Below, piece by piece: positions 4,958-6,030 of a stretch of DNA of 6,030 bases; the first letter of the stretch is position 1; every line of letters starts with the position of its first letter. This DNA is from Acidobacteriota bacterium (lineage in GTDB: Bacteria; Acidobacteriota; Terriglobia; Bryobacterales; Bryobacteraceae), in the NCBI GenBank assembly GCA_021788955.1, contig JAJYKC010000181.1, positions 1-6,030 of the forward strand. Reading direction: 5' to 3'. The position numbers and the translations under genes were made by a program. Under the pieces are notes generated by a model that saw only the letters and a list, made by a program, of their open reading frames with translations, made no database searches and had not been told where the DNA came from.

Positions 4958-6019
4958 ATGTCGAAAATGTTGCAGGAGATCCGCCAGCAGCCCGAGGCGC
5001 TGGAGCGGACACTGAAAAGTTCGCTGCGGCTGGCGGAGAAGCTGAAGCGGCGTCTGGAACAAAAACGGCCGCGAATGATTTTGCTGGCGGCGCGCGGCAC
5101 CTCCGACAATGCGGCGTTGTTCGGCCGGTATCTGCTGGAAATCGCGACCGGCATCCCGGTTTCGCTCGCCGCGCCCAGCGTATTCACGCTCTACGGCGCG
5201 CGGCTTGCTCTCGACGATGTGCTCGTGGCCGCGATCTCGCAGTCGGGTGAATCCACCGACATCAACGTGGTATTGGAGCGCGCCCGCGAGGAGGGAGCGC
5301 TGTCGATCGGCATCACCAACGAAGCCGGCAGCACGATGGCAAAGCTAGCCGAGTACACTTTCCTGGTGAAGGCCGGACGGGAGAAGAGCGTGGCCGCCAC
5401 CAAGACTTACACCGGCCAGCTTCTGTGCATGTATCTACTGACGTACGCTCTCGGCGGCGGAGTAAATCTAGAGACACTGGCGCGGCTGCCCGAGTGGACC
5501 GAAAGCGCGTTGAGTCTGGAAGAACGCATCGCCGAGAGAGCCGAACGGTACCGGTTCATGGAGCATGCCGTGGTGGTGGGCCGGGGCATGGCGTACGCGG
5601 ACGCGTTCGAGTTCGCGCTTAAGCTGATGGAGACCTGTTACGTCGTGGCCGAGCGGTTCTCATCGGCGGATTTTCTCCATGGGCCGATTGCGATGGTGGA
5701 GCGGTCGTTCCCGGCGTTCCTGTTTACGCCGCCGGGCGTAACCTGGCCGACGATGCGCGAAATGCTGGACAAGCTGGAACACCTGAAAGCGGACACGCTA
5801 CTGATTACGGACGAGAGTAATCGCGAGGCGCTCGACCGCGGACGGGGCGTGATCGCGATTCCGGCGAAGCTGGCCCGGAAGTCCGGGCTGCCGGTGGAAG
5901 TCTACACGCCTATTCCCTACATCGTGCCGGCGCAGTTATTCGCGGCGCGGCTGGCAGCCGAGAAGGGGCTCGATCCGGACCAGCCACGCACGCTCACCAA
6001 AGTGACCAGAACGCTCTGA
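4958..6019 (+). CDS. SIS-domain phosphosugar isomerase/deaminase (GlmS isomerase-like, no glutaminase domain)
   Basis: The 353-residue protein has two SIS sugar-phosphate-binding domains and matches the isomerase half of glucosamine-6-phosphate synthase (GlmS) without its N-terminal glutaminase domain. Such stand-alone proteins include aminosugar-phosphate deaminases (NagB-II type) and AgaS-like isomerases. The first domain shows A-A-R-G-T-S-D-N-A (44-52) and the phosphate loop S-Q-S-G-E-S-T (94-100), followed by S-V-A-A-T-K-T-Y-T (144-152). The second shows A-L-K-L-M-E-T (220-226), whose Lys222 and Glu225 match the catalytic Lys and Glu of GlmS, then L-H-G-P with His241 matching the ring-opening His. 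The C-terminus D-P-D-Q-P-R-T-L-T-K keeps the active-site Lys348. All key residues are therefore present. It probably acts in the cytosol on fructose-6-phosphate/glucosamine-6-phosphate or related aminosugars, with free ammonia instead of glutamine. ATG 4958 was chosen because the homologous region begins M-S-K-M-L-Q-E-I; the open frame extends upstream to 4865 but overlaps the secretin gene. Confidence 0.9.
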   Translation: MSKMLQEIRQQPEALERTLKSSLRLAEKLKRRLEQKRPRMILLAARGTSDNAALFGRYLLEIATGIPVSLAAPSVFTLYGARLALDDVLVAAISQSGESTDINVVLERAREEGALSIGITNEAGSTMAKLAEYTFLVKAGREKSVAATKTYTGQLLCMYLLTYALGGGVNLETLARLPEWTESALSLEERIAERAERYRFMEHAVVVGRGMAYADAFEFALKLMETCYVVAERFSSADFLHGPIAMVERSFPAFLFTPPGVTWPTMREMLDKLEHLKADTLLITDESNREALDRGRGVIAIPAKLARKSGLPVEVYTPIPYIVPAQLFAARLAAEKGLDPDQPRTLTKVTRTL

Positions 6020-6030
6020 GCCGGCGGTGA

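Noticed and set aside
4323..5012. Minus-strand open frame across the secretin/SIS junction
   Set aside because: It is antisense to two supported genes, rich in Arg and His, with no family features.

Overview
The window is GC-rich, densely coded bacterial DNA carrying five complete genes and the tail of a sixth. The mix of genes (a radical SAM protein ending in C-U-A-E-P, a stand-alone secretin-like protein, a YggX protein and a GlmS-type SIS protein), together with the base composition, suggests an Acidobacteriota genome of the Solibacter/Bryobacter kind. That placement is inference; there is no rRNA or marker gene here to prove it.

Layout from left to right. Positions 1-174 hold the C-terminal 57 codons of a metallo-beta-lactamase-fold hydrolase resembling ribonuclease Z (plus strand). 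Positions 175-515 are non-coding and contain several GC-rich inverted repeats. A YggX-type Fe(II)-trafficking protein follows at 516-842 (plus). Its stop codon directly abuts the stop codon of a convergent two-gene minus-strand operon. That operon is transcribed from about 3421 down to 843 and encodes a B12-binding/radical SAM protein and then an ATP-grasp ligase. Diverging from it is a secretin-family outer-membrane protein (3420-4904, plus), followed after 53 bases by a SIS-domain phosphosugar isomerase/deaminase-like gene (4958-6019, plus).

The main discovery is that the radical SAM gene appears to encode a selenoprotein. Its reading frame seems to stop at a TGA at 2107-2105, directly after Trp-Tyr-Cys. 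Read through as selenocysteine, the frame continues Cys-Sec-Ala-Glu-Pro plus eight more residues and stops at 2071-2069, only five bases before the ATG of the ATP-grasp gene. Just after the TGA lies a perfect 5-bp hairpin with an AGUUG loop, placed as expected for a bacterial SECIS element. A conventional annotation would truncate this gene by 12 residues, losing the selenocysteine, and would probably pull the next gene's start upstream to a GTG at 2117.

The tight coupling of the radical SAM selenoprotein to an ATP-grasp enzyme with an L-amino-acid-ligase-like architecture suggests a small biosynthetic or modification pathway of unknown product. The remaining genes (iron handling, secretin, aminosugar metabolism) show no obvious functional tie to it.
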